In this document: one piece after another, positions 55,226-64,000 of the stretch
Numbering within the stretch: position 1 is the stretch's first letter
Layout: each line of letters opens with the position of its first letter
Assembly (NCBI GenBank): GCA_946811695.1
Contig: OX328128.1
Coordinates: 77,573,960-77,637,959, forward strand
DNA: 64,000 nucleotides
Direction: 5' to 3'
From: Gonocerus acuteangulatus
Taxonomy: Eukaryota; Arthropoda; Insecta; Hemiptera; Coreidae
Translations under genes and position numbers: made by a program
The notes under the pieces: generated by a model
What the model was told of the DNA's origin: nothing
The model's input: the letters and a program-made list of their open reading frames with translations, nothing else
Database searches by the model: none

Positions 55226-56089
55226 AATTATAAATCAATCGAAATTATTAATGATAAATTATAATACGTTGAAATTATTTTTTTTTTAACCTATTGAAAC
55301 ATTTTTATCGCCCAGAAAAACCTAAAATGGATTTTTAAATAAAACCCTCAAAAGATCTATCTTTCGAACCCATTAAAACATTTTTATCATCTAAAAAAAC
55401 CTAAAATGGATTCTTAAATAAAAACATAAAAAGACCTATTTTTTGAACTTATTGAAACATTTTTATCACCTAAAAAAACCTAAAACTGGATTTTTAAATA
55501 AATACCTATTATGGCTGTTGTAAAAACCTAATTTGATGCTTATTTTATCATAAAAGTCTGATCTCTAGTTATGACACCCTATACGTATAGTTCTATATAA
55601 TTTTAAAAATATTATTCAAATTAATTGATGATCATAAATGCCTCCTTGAGTCAATATTTGCTGGGTAATTCGAATTTATGCTCCAATGTTATTCAAAGGC
55701 AGTCTTGAACCCTACAGCTATTCCATATATTTTTACAAGAGTTACAGACCCTGTAACTAGAGAGAATCCAGTTTTATACCGAGTGGTCTGGTCAGATGAA
55801 TTACCTCTCTTCATCCTTTCTATCCCATTTAGACCCCCAACCCGCGTCAAATATCCTTCAAGCTTTATATCTCTGCTTGTCTTCAGGTTCACATCCACGG
55901 CAGAATCAGCTTTCAAAGAGTTAACGTGTTGCTTCAAGTTTAACAGAGAGCCAGTGGATGGGCCGGGAAAGGTTTAATAAAACTACAAGGAAAATTTGGC
56001 GAAAAATTCAATTCTTCCAAGATCTTGCTTCAATAAAACCAACTATAGAAGAAGAAGAAACAATTGAATTTGTAAATGTTTCACATTGC
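55226..56089. other. Unassigned DNA
   Basis: A phrase of about 65 bp (CATTTTTATCRYC, AAAAAACCTAAAA, GGATTYTTAAATAAA) is repeated three times at 55300-55500. The overlapping frames at 55678-55977 (plus) and 55689-55937 (minus) have no motif I know. Confidence 0.45.
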
Positions 56090-56099
56090 ACTAAGTAAA

Positions 56100-56163
56100 T
56101 TTCATGTTTCAGGCACCATGGATCAATAATATAACGATGGCTCAAATTTATATACATATATAT
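56100..56163 (+). repeat. Helentron-like family B 5' fragment
   Basis: TATAACGATGGCTCAAATTT + ATATACATATATAT matches the AACGGTGGCTCAAATTTTTA + TA tract of family B (39918-39940). It is cut at 56164 by a fold-back element. Confidence 0.5.
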
Positions 56164-56395
56164 TTAGGTGGAACGCCATTTTCCTCCAGCGGTGGTACTC
56201 CTTCTCACTTCTTCCTGGAATATTTCGATGGGTTCATCTCCATCTTCTTCAGCCAGGTACTTGTTGTTTCTGCCTCGGTTGTTGTCATTCCCTCGGGCTG
56301 AAGAAGATGGAGATGAACACATCGAAATATTCCGGGAAGAAGTGAGGAGGAGTTCCACCGCTGGAGAAAAATGCCCTTCCATCTAAAAATATCAT
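56164..56395. mobile_element. Fold-back element, arms about 95 bp
   Basis: AGGTGGAACGCCATTTTCCT ... at the left and ... AGGAGTTCCACCGCTGGAG AAAAATGCCC at the right are inverted copies. Both arms carry CTGAAGAAGATGGAGATGAA + C + CATCGAAATATTCC (plus from 56298, minus from 56252), a CTGARGA-hairpin-GAAA motif. The frames of about 70 aa read on both strands follow from the symmetry. Confidence 0.8.
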
Positions 56396-56429
56396 CCCAA
56401 CGACGAAAAGTAAACATTAAGCAAATATA

Positions 56430-57539
56430 CAGGGTGTCCCAGTATATGTGTCCACCCTCTTTTCCTCCTAGAGTTGTTGGAATTTCGAAATGAAACTTGG
56501 TAGGTCTTAGTTATGTTGCATGAGGTTTCTTTTAAAGCTTTAGTTGACTTTGTAACTAATATATTTTTAGAATTCTCCAGTTTTTCTCCAGCGCATCTAA
56601 CTCTTGATTTTCTAATGGCGGCAGGTATTTTTATGACGAATTCTGATAGAAAATTTAATTTAAGACTAATTTATTCCGATACATCTTTTGATCCGACGCA
56701 CAGTTTGCGCGTAAAACGCAAAAAACTGAAAAATATCGCCCTTTTGTAGACAAATTCCTATTTATCAGTGAAACCGAGCCTTTTACGTAAAAACACCTCG
56801 ATACAAACGTTGTAGCCTATTAATTTTCCTTTCAGATGATACCAAAATCAAAGTTGTAGGTTTAATATTTAACGGGATATTATGGATGAAAAATATACCT
56901 TAAAAGTTTTAAAAAGTAACAATTCAGAAAATCTATATGAATAGAAAAAAAAGTAGCTGACATAAACAATAAAAAAAACAAAAAAAAAACTTATTTACTT
57001 TATGAAAAAAGGATATAAAAATTATTATAAAACAGAACAGAATAAATTTATTTTTCCATATGAAATTATTATATCATAAAACTAAAAAAAAATTTTGCCT
57101 TTGTTTTCATTCATAATACCCCGTTAAATATTTAATCTAAAAATTTGATCTTGGTATCATCTGAAAGGAAAATTAATAGACTACAACGTGTACATTGAGG
57201 TGTTTTAACGTACAAGGCTTGGTTTCAGTGATAAATAGGAATTTGTCTACAAAAGGGCGATATTTTTCAGTTTTTTGCGTTTTTCGCGCAAACGGTGCGT
57301 CGGATCAAAAGATGTCTCGGAATAAATTAGTCTTAAAATTACATTTTCTATCAGAATTCGTCATAAAAAACACCTGCTGACATTGGAAAAATCAAGAGAA
57401 AAACTGGAGAATGTTACAAAGTCAACTAAACCTTCAAAAGTAACCTCATGCAACATAACTATGACCTACCAAGTTTCATTTCGAAATTCCAACAACTCTA
57501 GGAGGAAAAGGGGGTGGACACATATACTGGGACACCCTG
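56430..57539. mobile_element. TA-flanked fold-back element, 1,110 bp, arms about 0.46 kb
   Basis: CAGGGTGTCCCAGTATATGT ... ATATACTGGGACACCCTG with TA on both sides, consistent with a Tc1/mariner-like TA target. The arms 56430-56905 and 57085-57539 are inverted copies at high identity (for example TTCGAAATGAAACTTGGTAG near 56475 and its complement near 57470). The spacer is about 180 bp of AT-rich DNA. No transposase. The frames at 56513-56749 and 57195-57380 lie in the arms. Confidence 0.85.
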
Positions 57540-57544
57540 TATAT

Positions 57545-58024
57545 ATATATATATATATATATATGGGTTCTGAAACTTCTAGCTGGCAGTTCCCGGTTTT
57601 CGTCATGGGATGAAGACATAAGCGGATTTCATCCGCGGAGACACTCGCTAAAAAGTCATACTAGTACATACGGGACTCGAAACAGCATCCCATAAACGGA
57701 ACATCACTATTATAACTCCATATCATGATTTCCATGAATCATCTTCCTTATCTCTGTAAATTTTTATCTCAAACAGAATTTATTTAATTCCCATTTTGAT
57801 ATGACATCACTATTCCTCATTCCTTGTTATCCCCCCTCCCTCCCCAATGCTAAAAGTTTATCCATTTATCAAAAGTTCCATTATCTCATTATTTCAAGAT
57901 AAACTCTTCTCTTCTCGATGAATTATTTATTTGGGCGCTATTTATCTTCCGTTATGTCAAAACACACAAGGATCTTACAAGTATTTCTCTCATTCTGACA
58001 ATGTGGCTGCATTTCATATCATTT
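57545..58024. other. Unassigned DNA
   Basis: Short (TA)n at 57540-57564, pyrimidine-rich stretch at 57825-57845. No gene seen. Confidence 0.4.
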
Positions 58025-58170
58025 TAGCGCGTCTAATCCATCTCTCCATAGGAAGGAAACCCGCTTATAAGGTTAACCTCATGACGCAATCCGGAAGTGC
58101 CCACTAGAAAATTTTAACTTTTCAGAACCTGAAGATCACTAAAATAACGGTGGTTCAAAATATATGTGAA
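58025..58170 (+). repeat. Helentron-like family B, 5' fragment
   Basis: TTTAGCGCGTCTAATCC, GGAAACCCGCTTATAAGG, CTCATGACGCAATCCGGAAG, CCCACTAGAAAATTTTAAC and AAAATAACGGTGGTTCAAA match 39795-39935 in order. It lacks the long TA tract. Confidence 0.6.
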
Positions 58171-58239
58171 CTTTCAACGGCCATAAGTTTTTTTTATTTT
58201 CCATACGAACCCCAATAATATGAAATTGAAAGGTAAGGA

Positions 58240-59560
58240 GAAAGAGGTATTCTTACACCAAGCAAGATCGGATCATTGCAAGTAAGGATTTGCCTGAAGA
58301 CAAAATCGGAACATTGGAACTTGTGATTTACCTAGAAACAAGTAAAATCGGGTCATTGCACGTAAGAATTTCCTATATGAAAAGCAAGATTTGATCATTG
58401 CATTTTGGGATTTACTTGAAGACTAGCAAAATCGGATAATTGACAGTTGGTATTTACCTGAAGACTAGCAAAATCGGATCATTGACAGTTCGGATTTACC
58501 TGAATACAAGCAAATTCGTATCATTGACAGTTGGTATTTACCTGAAGACTAGCAAATTCGTATCATTGACAGTTGGGATTTACCTGAATACAAGCAAATT
58601 CGTATCATTGACAGTTGGTATTTACCTGAAGACTAGCAAATTCGTATCATTGACAGTTGGGATTTACCTGAATACAAGCAAATTCGTATCATTGACAGTT
58701 GGTATTTACCTGAAGACTAGCAAATTCGTATCATTGACAGTTGGGATTTACCTGAAGACTAGCAAATTCGTATCATTGACAGTTAGTATTTATCTCAAGA
58801 CTAACATGATCGGATCATTGACAGTTGGAATTTACCTGAAGACTAGCAAAATCCAATCATTGCAAGTTGGTATTGACCTGAAGACTAACATGATCGGATC
58901 ATCGCAAGTTGGTATTGGCCGGAAGACTAACATGATCGGATCATTGCAAGTTGGTATTGGCCTGAAGACTAACAAGATCGGATCACTGACAGATGGCATT
59001 TAACAGAAGACAAGCAGGATCGGATCATTCGCTGTTGGGATTTACCTGAAGAATAACAAGATCGGATCATTGCATGTTGGGGTTTACCTGAAGACTAGCA
59101 AAATCGGATCATTGAGAGTTGGTATTTACCTAAATACTAGCAAAATCGGATAATGGACAGTTGGTATTTACCAGAAGACTAACATGATCGGATCATTGCG
59201 AGTTGGTATTGACCTGAATACTAACAAGATCGGATCATCGCAAATGAGGATTTACCTGAACAATAGGAACGTCGGCTCATTGACAGTTGGTATTCAACTG
59301 AAGACTAGCAAGATCTAATAATTGCATGAAGGGAGTTACCTGAAGACTAGCAAGATCTAATAATTGCATGAAGGGAGTTACCTGAAGACTAGCAAGATCT
59401 AATAATTGCATGAAGGGAGTTACTTGAAGACTAGCAAGCTCTAATAATTGCATGAAGGGAGTTACCTGAAAACTAGCAAGATCTAATAATTGCATGAAGG
59501 GAGTTACCTGAAGACTAGCAAGATTGGATCATTGGCAGTTGGCATTTACCTCAAAACGTT
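58240..59560. repeat. 42-bp satellite, about 31 units, two subtypes
   Basis: Main unit GATCATTGACAGTTGGTATT + TACCTGAAGACTAGCAAAAT + CG. From 58500 to 58790 units alternate GAAGACTAGC and GAATACAAGC, giving an 84-bp higher-order repeat. At 59300-59520 a distinct subtype, AGATCTAATAATTGCATGAA + GGGAGTTACCTGAAGACTAG + CA, is repeated five times. 42 is a multiple of three, so a 187-aa frame (58440-59003) of 14-residue repeats (LTVGIYLKTSKFVS) stays open. Confidence 0.93.
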
Positions 59561-60188
59561 AACCACTTATTTCAAAAATACATTTCAAAGAAATTTGTTA
59601 TATTTCGTAATTTGGCTGTCTCGCTAAGAATGTGCTAACTTCTGACAAGGCAAATCATTACATCTAGACCACATAAACTAGAACATATGAAGAAGACTAA
59701 ACAGTTCCCTGAGAAGACATGAAGCTCTAATTGAAAAAGAAAATAGATTGTTCCTTGTCTAGGAAATGAAATGACAAGAGGTTTGCTGAGAAGGTCTGGA
59801 ATGAGTGCGTGCTCGAGATGAAATCTCCCGTGGAACTCTTGGAAGGAGCAGAAATCCATTACAGTCAGTCACGGAACCTCTTTCAACTAATCCCAGCAAA
59901 TATGTCTTCTTGGAGGAAAATACCTGAGGTAAGCCCTCCGAACAATCTTCCTGACGTGGAGGAATGATTTTTCCCGGTTCGTATTATGGATAAATAGAAG
60001 GAGAAATAAGTATACAATATTTCTATGGCATTAGATTGACGAGGAATAGGTTTAAAAAATCAAAATTTATGACAATTGTCTGAATATATTGGGTCCAGTG
60101 ACTGTAGATTTCCTGCAGCAACCGTAAATTGTGATTACAGCTTCTCTTTTCCATTTCGGCACCACTGTGCGATGTAAATACAGAAGTG

Positions 60189-60190
<2 letters not shown>
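59561..60190. other. Unassigned DNA
   Basis: No gene recognised; the minus-strand frame at 59635-59859 has no known motif. Confidence 0.4.

Positions 60191-60193
<3 letters not shown>

Positions 60194-60237
<44 letters not shown>
60194..60237. repeat. Poly(A) tract
   Basis: About 44 A in a row; no adjacent coding remnant identified. Confidence 0.95.
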
Positions 60238-60239
<2 letters not shown>

Positions 60240-60300
60240 AAAAGTAAAATGAATTAATTAAAGAAAACATATAATTATGATCAATTAATTTAATCATCAC

Positions 60301-60486
60301 TTTATTCGCATTCTCCCAGTTTCTTTAATGTTAACCGACAGGCGGTCAGTGTGGTAGGGATTTTATTCGCATTTTCCCAGTTTCTTTAATGTTAACCGAC
60401 AGGCGGTCAGTGTGGTAGGGATTTTATTCGCATTCTCCCAGTTTCTTTAATGTTAACCGACAGGCGGTCAGTGTGGTAGGGATTTT
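60301..60486 (+). repeat. 61-bp tandem repeat, three units
   Basis: TTTATTCGCATTYTCCCAGT + TTCTTTAATGTTAACCGACA + GGCGGTCAGTGTGGTAGGGA + T, almost identical in all three. Confidence 0.95.
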
Positions 60487-60489
60487 ATT

Positions 60490-61365
60490 TTATTTGAAGC
60501 TAATTGACTGCGAATCCGGCCTTAAAGAGGGACAACAACCCAGTTTTTCAACAAATAAGATTAAATTAGTGTAATATATGTAACAACACATTGTTTTACT
60601 GATGTTTAATGTGGTTTGTTGGCCAGAAACCAAGATTAGTCCTGATAGGGCCGGCTCTGAATATTCAACCAAAATTTGGCAAAATGGACTCTGTATAATT
60701 GCCCGATTATTTGAAGAGTTACCAAACTCGAGAGCAAATAATGAAGCTTAGAATATGAGGAGATAGCAATTCCTAGCGTACACCCGTTGTGGTTTCTGGG
60801 GCCGGCCTTCCGGAAATCCGGCAAGAGAAACGCTAAAAGGATATTTCATTAGATGGAGTTTAATCAAATCCCAAGTTTGTAGAGAATGAACGACTCCACA
60901 TTGTTGGAGGCCACTAGATTAGCCCGGGAAAACAACCCTCGCATGGAGGGAACGTCGGGAGAGAGAGTGAGAAGGAGTTGTGAGTGAGGAGGTAGAGTGA
61001 GCGAGGAGAGGGAGTGAGGGGAGAAGTATTAATCTCATCTCTACCCTCATTTTCCCTTCCTTCTCTCACAATTTCCCTTTAAGAGGTAATTAATCATTTC
61101 ATTTTCCCTCCTCAGATATAATCTATTGCTCTATAATGGATGCTGGAGCATAAATATTGGGAGCACCGCAACAAGGGCGATATGCTCATAACAGTTAACA
61201 ATAAAGTGTAAAATAAAAAATGTATGGCGAAAAACTAGTTAGATGTCTTTAGACTATACAAACATTTAGTTAATGAATTAACTAGTTTTTAAGATGAACA
61301 TTGTGGGCTATACAATAAGCAGTTACAATGGAAGCTTAATAGTATACTAATTTATAAATATAGGA
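60490..61365. other. Unassigned DNA
   Basis: Purine-rich GA stretch at 60955-61030 followed by a pyrimidine-rich CTTCCTTCTCTC-like stretch. No gene seen. Confidence 0.4.
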
Positions 61366-61462
61366 TAGGTTTCAGGTAAATGTAGGTATATATAGCCTTC
61401 AGGTAAATGTAGGTATATATAGGTTTCAGGTAAATGTAGGTATATAAAGGTTTCAGGTAAAA
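61366..61462 (+). repeat. Tandem repeat of about 27-35 bp, four units
   Basis: AGGTTTCAGGTAAATGTAGG + TATATAT, with one unit reading AGCCTTCAGG and a last partial unit. Confidence 0.85.
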
Positions 61463-61469
61463 ATATAGG

Positions 61470-61839
61470 ATATTCTTTTTATTTAGGGTTCATTTCAACT
61501 ATGATTTAAATAAATTCAAGTGCCTTTTTTTTTTTTCTTTTTTTTTTGGAATTTCAAATGAGGAATATGTGCAAATGGAAACCTATCTTTACAGAGAACT
61601 ACTGGACGCATCGAAACCCCGCTTGCATAGTCTTCCTTGTTTTGTTAGTATATTTTAAAAATATAATGCAAAATATGGGTACAGAGGTCACTATTTGAGC
61701 CCTTAGAAGTGTTATTTTCTCATTTCCGAGGGCACCATTTTATAGATCTCGACGAGAACTACAACTTTTCCCTTTGAAAAATTTTGATATCTCAAACCGT
61801 TTAGTAGTTATTTCTCTTGTGGCCTACCTGGGCCACCCT

Positions 61840-61881
<42 letters not shown>

Positions 61882-62063
61882 TACTTTATTTTTTAATTTA
61901 TATACATATATATATTTATATAAATTTCTGCAGGAAAATGTTTGTATTTATTTTCGTATTTAATGTATGAAATAATAATTTCTTACTTCGGTGAGAAATA
62001 TGTACAGTAAATTCTGAAAATGGTGTAAGTGTATTCATTGATGTCTGTTAGACATATCTTTAA

Positions 62064-62064
<1 letters not shown>
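61470..62064. other. Unassigned DNA
   Basis: 61790-61845 ends TGGGCCACCCTGTTTATATA, which looks like the right end of another CAGGGTG-type inverted-repeat element, but I found no matching left end. (TA)n at 61843-61877. Confidence 0.35.
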
Positions 62065-62137
<73 letters not shown>

Positions 62138-62312
62138 TTTATTTTAGACGTGAGTCGCTAATAGTTTTTTATGAAAGCGCTTCTGACTTAAAATGAAATT
62201 TGTAGAATTAATTGAATGATATTTCCCTTAGACGGAGTAAAAGCTAAACTCGCTGATGTTTTCAATCCACCAATTCCAATGTTGATTAAATCTCTGCGAA
62301 TATCTAGTTGCG
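62065..62312 (+). repeat. Direct repeat, copy 1 ((TA)n(TG)n plus about 190 bp)
   Basis: (TA)n, (TG)n, then TATTTTAGACGTGAGTCGCT + AATAG, ATTTCCCTTAGACGGAGTAA and CAATCCACCAATTCCAATGT. The same order and near-identical sequence are at 62996-63212. The pair could be ends of a composite element or two insertions of one microsatellite-headed repeat. Confidence 0.85.
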
Positions 62313-62992
62313 TGTATTAAAAGGCTCCTGCATCATCTTCAGTCGATGGAGGGCACTCCTCGCCGGTGCGGGCCGCTGAGGATCGCCAGGTGTTTTTTGT
62401 TAATTTATCTATGTGTTTTACTTGTTTATGTTTTAATTTGGGGTGTGGTTATGTCTATGGTTGCTATATTTGACTGCACCACGTTAATACCTCCATCGAG
62501 TGCTCCGGTCTAGCGGGTGAAGTGTTTGGGTTCAGGACGCGGCATTATCTTATTATTATTATATTGATCATTTTTATTGTTAGTCTTTCTTTTCTATTAT
62601 TTTATTAATTTTTTTATTTATTTTATTTTTTATCTATCTGGTTATATTTGTAATAATTATATTAATTTCAGTTTTATATCACTATATTATCAGATATACT
62701 GATTTGTAAGGCTTATTTTTTAGTGTTATTTTTTGTATATTATTTTATTTTATTTATTTAATTATTTTTGTGCCTTCTTGTCTTCGTCATGAGGTACTCT
62801 GAAGACTGATGAGGACATATTATTAGCTTAGGTCTCCCAGCAACTAGGCTTGTGTTGTTTTCAAGCCTAAATAACGAGGGTGAAGGAGACACCCAATTGT
62901 AAAGTTGACTTATTGTATTCTAGAATAATAGTAACAATTGTGTGTATAAATTTTATCTCCTAATAAATAATAAACAAAAATAAAAAAAATAA

Positions 62993-62995
<3 letters not shown>
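62313..62995. other. DNA between the direct repeats
   Basis: Contains a GC-richer part (62335-62395), a T-rich low-complexity stretch (62540-62770) and a region ending in an AATAAA-rich, A-rich end (62955-62995). No open frame of note. It may be a non-autonomous element flanked by the repeats. Confidence 0.4.
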
Positions 62996-63036
<41 letters not shown>

Positions 63037-63212
63037 TATTTTAGACTTGAGTCGCTAATAGTTATTTATTAAAGCGCTTCTGACTTAAATTGAAATTTGT
63101 AGAATTAATTGAATGATATTTCCCTTAGACGGAGTAAAAGCTAAACTGGCTGATGTTTTCAATCCACCAATTCCAATGTTGATTAAATCACTGCGAATGT
63201 CTAGTCTAGTCT
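62996..63212 (+). repeat. Direct repeat, copy 2
   Basis: Partner of 62065-62312; differs at scattered bases (GACTTGAGTCGC, AACTGGCTG) and has a shorter TA tract. Confidence 0.85.
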
Positions 63213-63483
63213 ATTTCCTATGATTTAGCTTTAATTTCCTACACTGGGAATATTAAATTGGAAAAGAATTTTATTTGATTATTCCCAGTTTCTAATAATT
63301 ACCTACTAGAGTATTAAAAATAATTAGTGTTTTGTCCTGAGGCAAAACGAATCCAATCATCAACATTTTTGAACCTTTATTAAATTAAAACAGTCAGAGA
63401 TTCGCAGGAACTGCATTATCTCTGCAGAAATTTTTCGTCACGTGTGATGCAAAAGTGTAACAACAAAATTGACACCGTCTGAG
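63213..63483. other. Unassigned DNA
   Basis: Nothing recognised. Confidence 0.4.
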
Positions 63484-63530
63484 AGAGGGAGATGGTGGGT
63501 TCGATCCCCACCGACGCACAGTGGGACGAA
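63484..63530 (+). repeat. SINE head fragment (type IV B box)
   Basis: GGGAGATGGTGGGTTCGATC + CCCACC is the same B-box/T-stem block as at 26006-26030; no tail follows. Confidence 0.6.
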
Positions 63531-63869
63531 TGACCAATCTAGGTGGAAAAAAATCATGTTCAATCCTGATGAAACTGTTGTATTCAGTGTATAGGGAAGT
63601 AGTTCTTGGTACTTTGTGGTTCTTCAAAGTAAACACAACGATGTAAACAGTATTTGATTCGACAGGTCACATTTAGTTTAAACTATCCAGTCTTTCATTT
63701 GTGCTCCGTACATCATTGTACTGATATTTTTTTCATTATTAATTTTTTATTAGTGAATATATACTACTCTTATTCAAGCAAATGATTCTCCAAATAATTA
63801 GTTTATAATTTGACCCATTATGTAATTTTTTTAACATGCTTTGCAAATAAGGCATAATTAAAAACTACA
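63531..63869. other. Unassigned DNA
   Basis: No gene or repeat recognised. Confidence 0.4.
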
Positions 63870-64000
63870 AGTCCGTCACGCAGGAGCTGCATAACTAAGT
63901 ACTTTCCTCAGAATTTTTGTAGTGTAGACTACATTACTGAATAATTTGCTATAAATAAGCTATATAAATAAAATAAAAACGTGAATAGCTCTGCTCATTT
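63870..64000 (-). mobile_element. Helentron-like element, family A, partial at the window edge
   Basis: AGTCCGTCACGCAGGAGCTG + CATAACTAAGTACTTTCCTC is the reverse complement of the family A 3' end, and the following 100 bases match the complement of 15660-15750. The rest lies outside the window. Confidence 0.8.

Noticed and set aside
55678..55977. Host gene exon on plus (or its minus-strand counterpart 55689-55937)
   Set aside because: Both strands are open, there is no recognisable motif and no splice or neighbour support.
60067..60300. Minus-strand protein with a long Phe run
   Set aside because: The Phe run is the poly(A) tract at 60194-60237 read on the other strand.
62790..62815. CTGATGAG as a hammerhead ribozyme core
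   Set aside because: No helix II followed by GAAA is found downstream.

Overview
The window looks like repeat-dense, AT-rich invertebrate (metazoan) nuclear DNA. The evidence is Ty3-type LTR elements, piggyBac, pogo and hAT DNA transposons, non-LTR retrotransposon 3' ends, tRNA- and 5S rRNA-derived SINEs, long (TA)n tracts and several satellites. The 5S-like sequence at 54891-54999 reads as arthropod-like, so an arthropod is my best guess, but the species cannot be told. I see no convincing host protein gene, no functional tRNA gene and no CRISPR array. Every recognisable protein belongs to a mobile element, and nearly all are broken.

Layout. 1-2521: a 750-bp palindrome and two tRNA-like SINEs. 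2522-10660: a Ty3/gypsy element with gag, pol and a baculovirus-F-like env. Its 526-bp LTRs differ at one position, so it is recent, yet gag, pol and env each carry a lesion. 10794-12990: the 5' part of a second LTR element (gag and protease only, in three successive reading frames). 13-17.8 kb: AT-rich DNA with a Helentron-like non-autonomous element (family A) and a 5S-headed SINE. 17.8-25 kb: tRNA-SINEs, two internally deleted piggyBac elements, a LINE 3' end and a 47-bp satellite. 25-31 kb: SINEs, LINE fragments, and a complete 2,013-bp hAT-type element with an 8-bp target duplication whose interior is a satellite full of ACTTCCGG motifs. 31-38 kb: minisatellites, a 3.6-kb inverted repeat with a piggyBac 3' remnant in its loop, and small fold-backs. 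38-49 kb: a pogo-type element with a Helentron-like element nested in it, then a tandem segmental duplication (39364-43660 and 43661-49054). 49-64 kb: minisatellites, SINEs, a 1.1-kb TA-flanked fold-back, a 42-bp satellite and a partial family A element at the right edge.

How the parts relate. At least five non-autonomous families coexist with remnants of possible partners: piggyBac deletion derivatives, a hAT derivative, Helentron-like families A and B, fold-back elements, and SINEs with different heads but related 3' tails. The observations I would check first are the shared SINE tail, the recurring CTGARGA-hairpin-GAAA motif in three unrelated-looking fold-backs, the ETS-site-like satellite carried by the hAT element, and the young but multiply damaged env-bearing retroelement.
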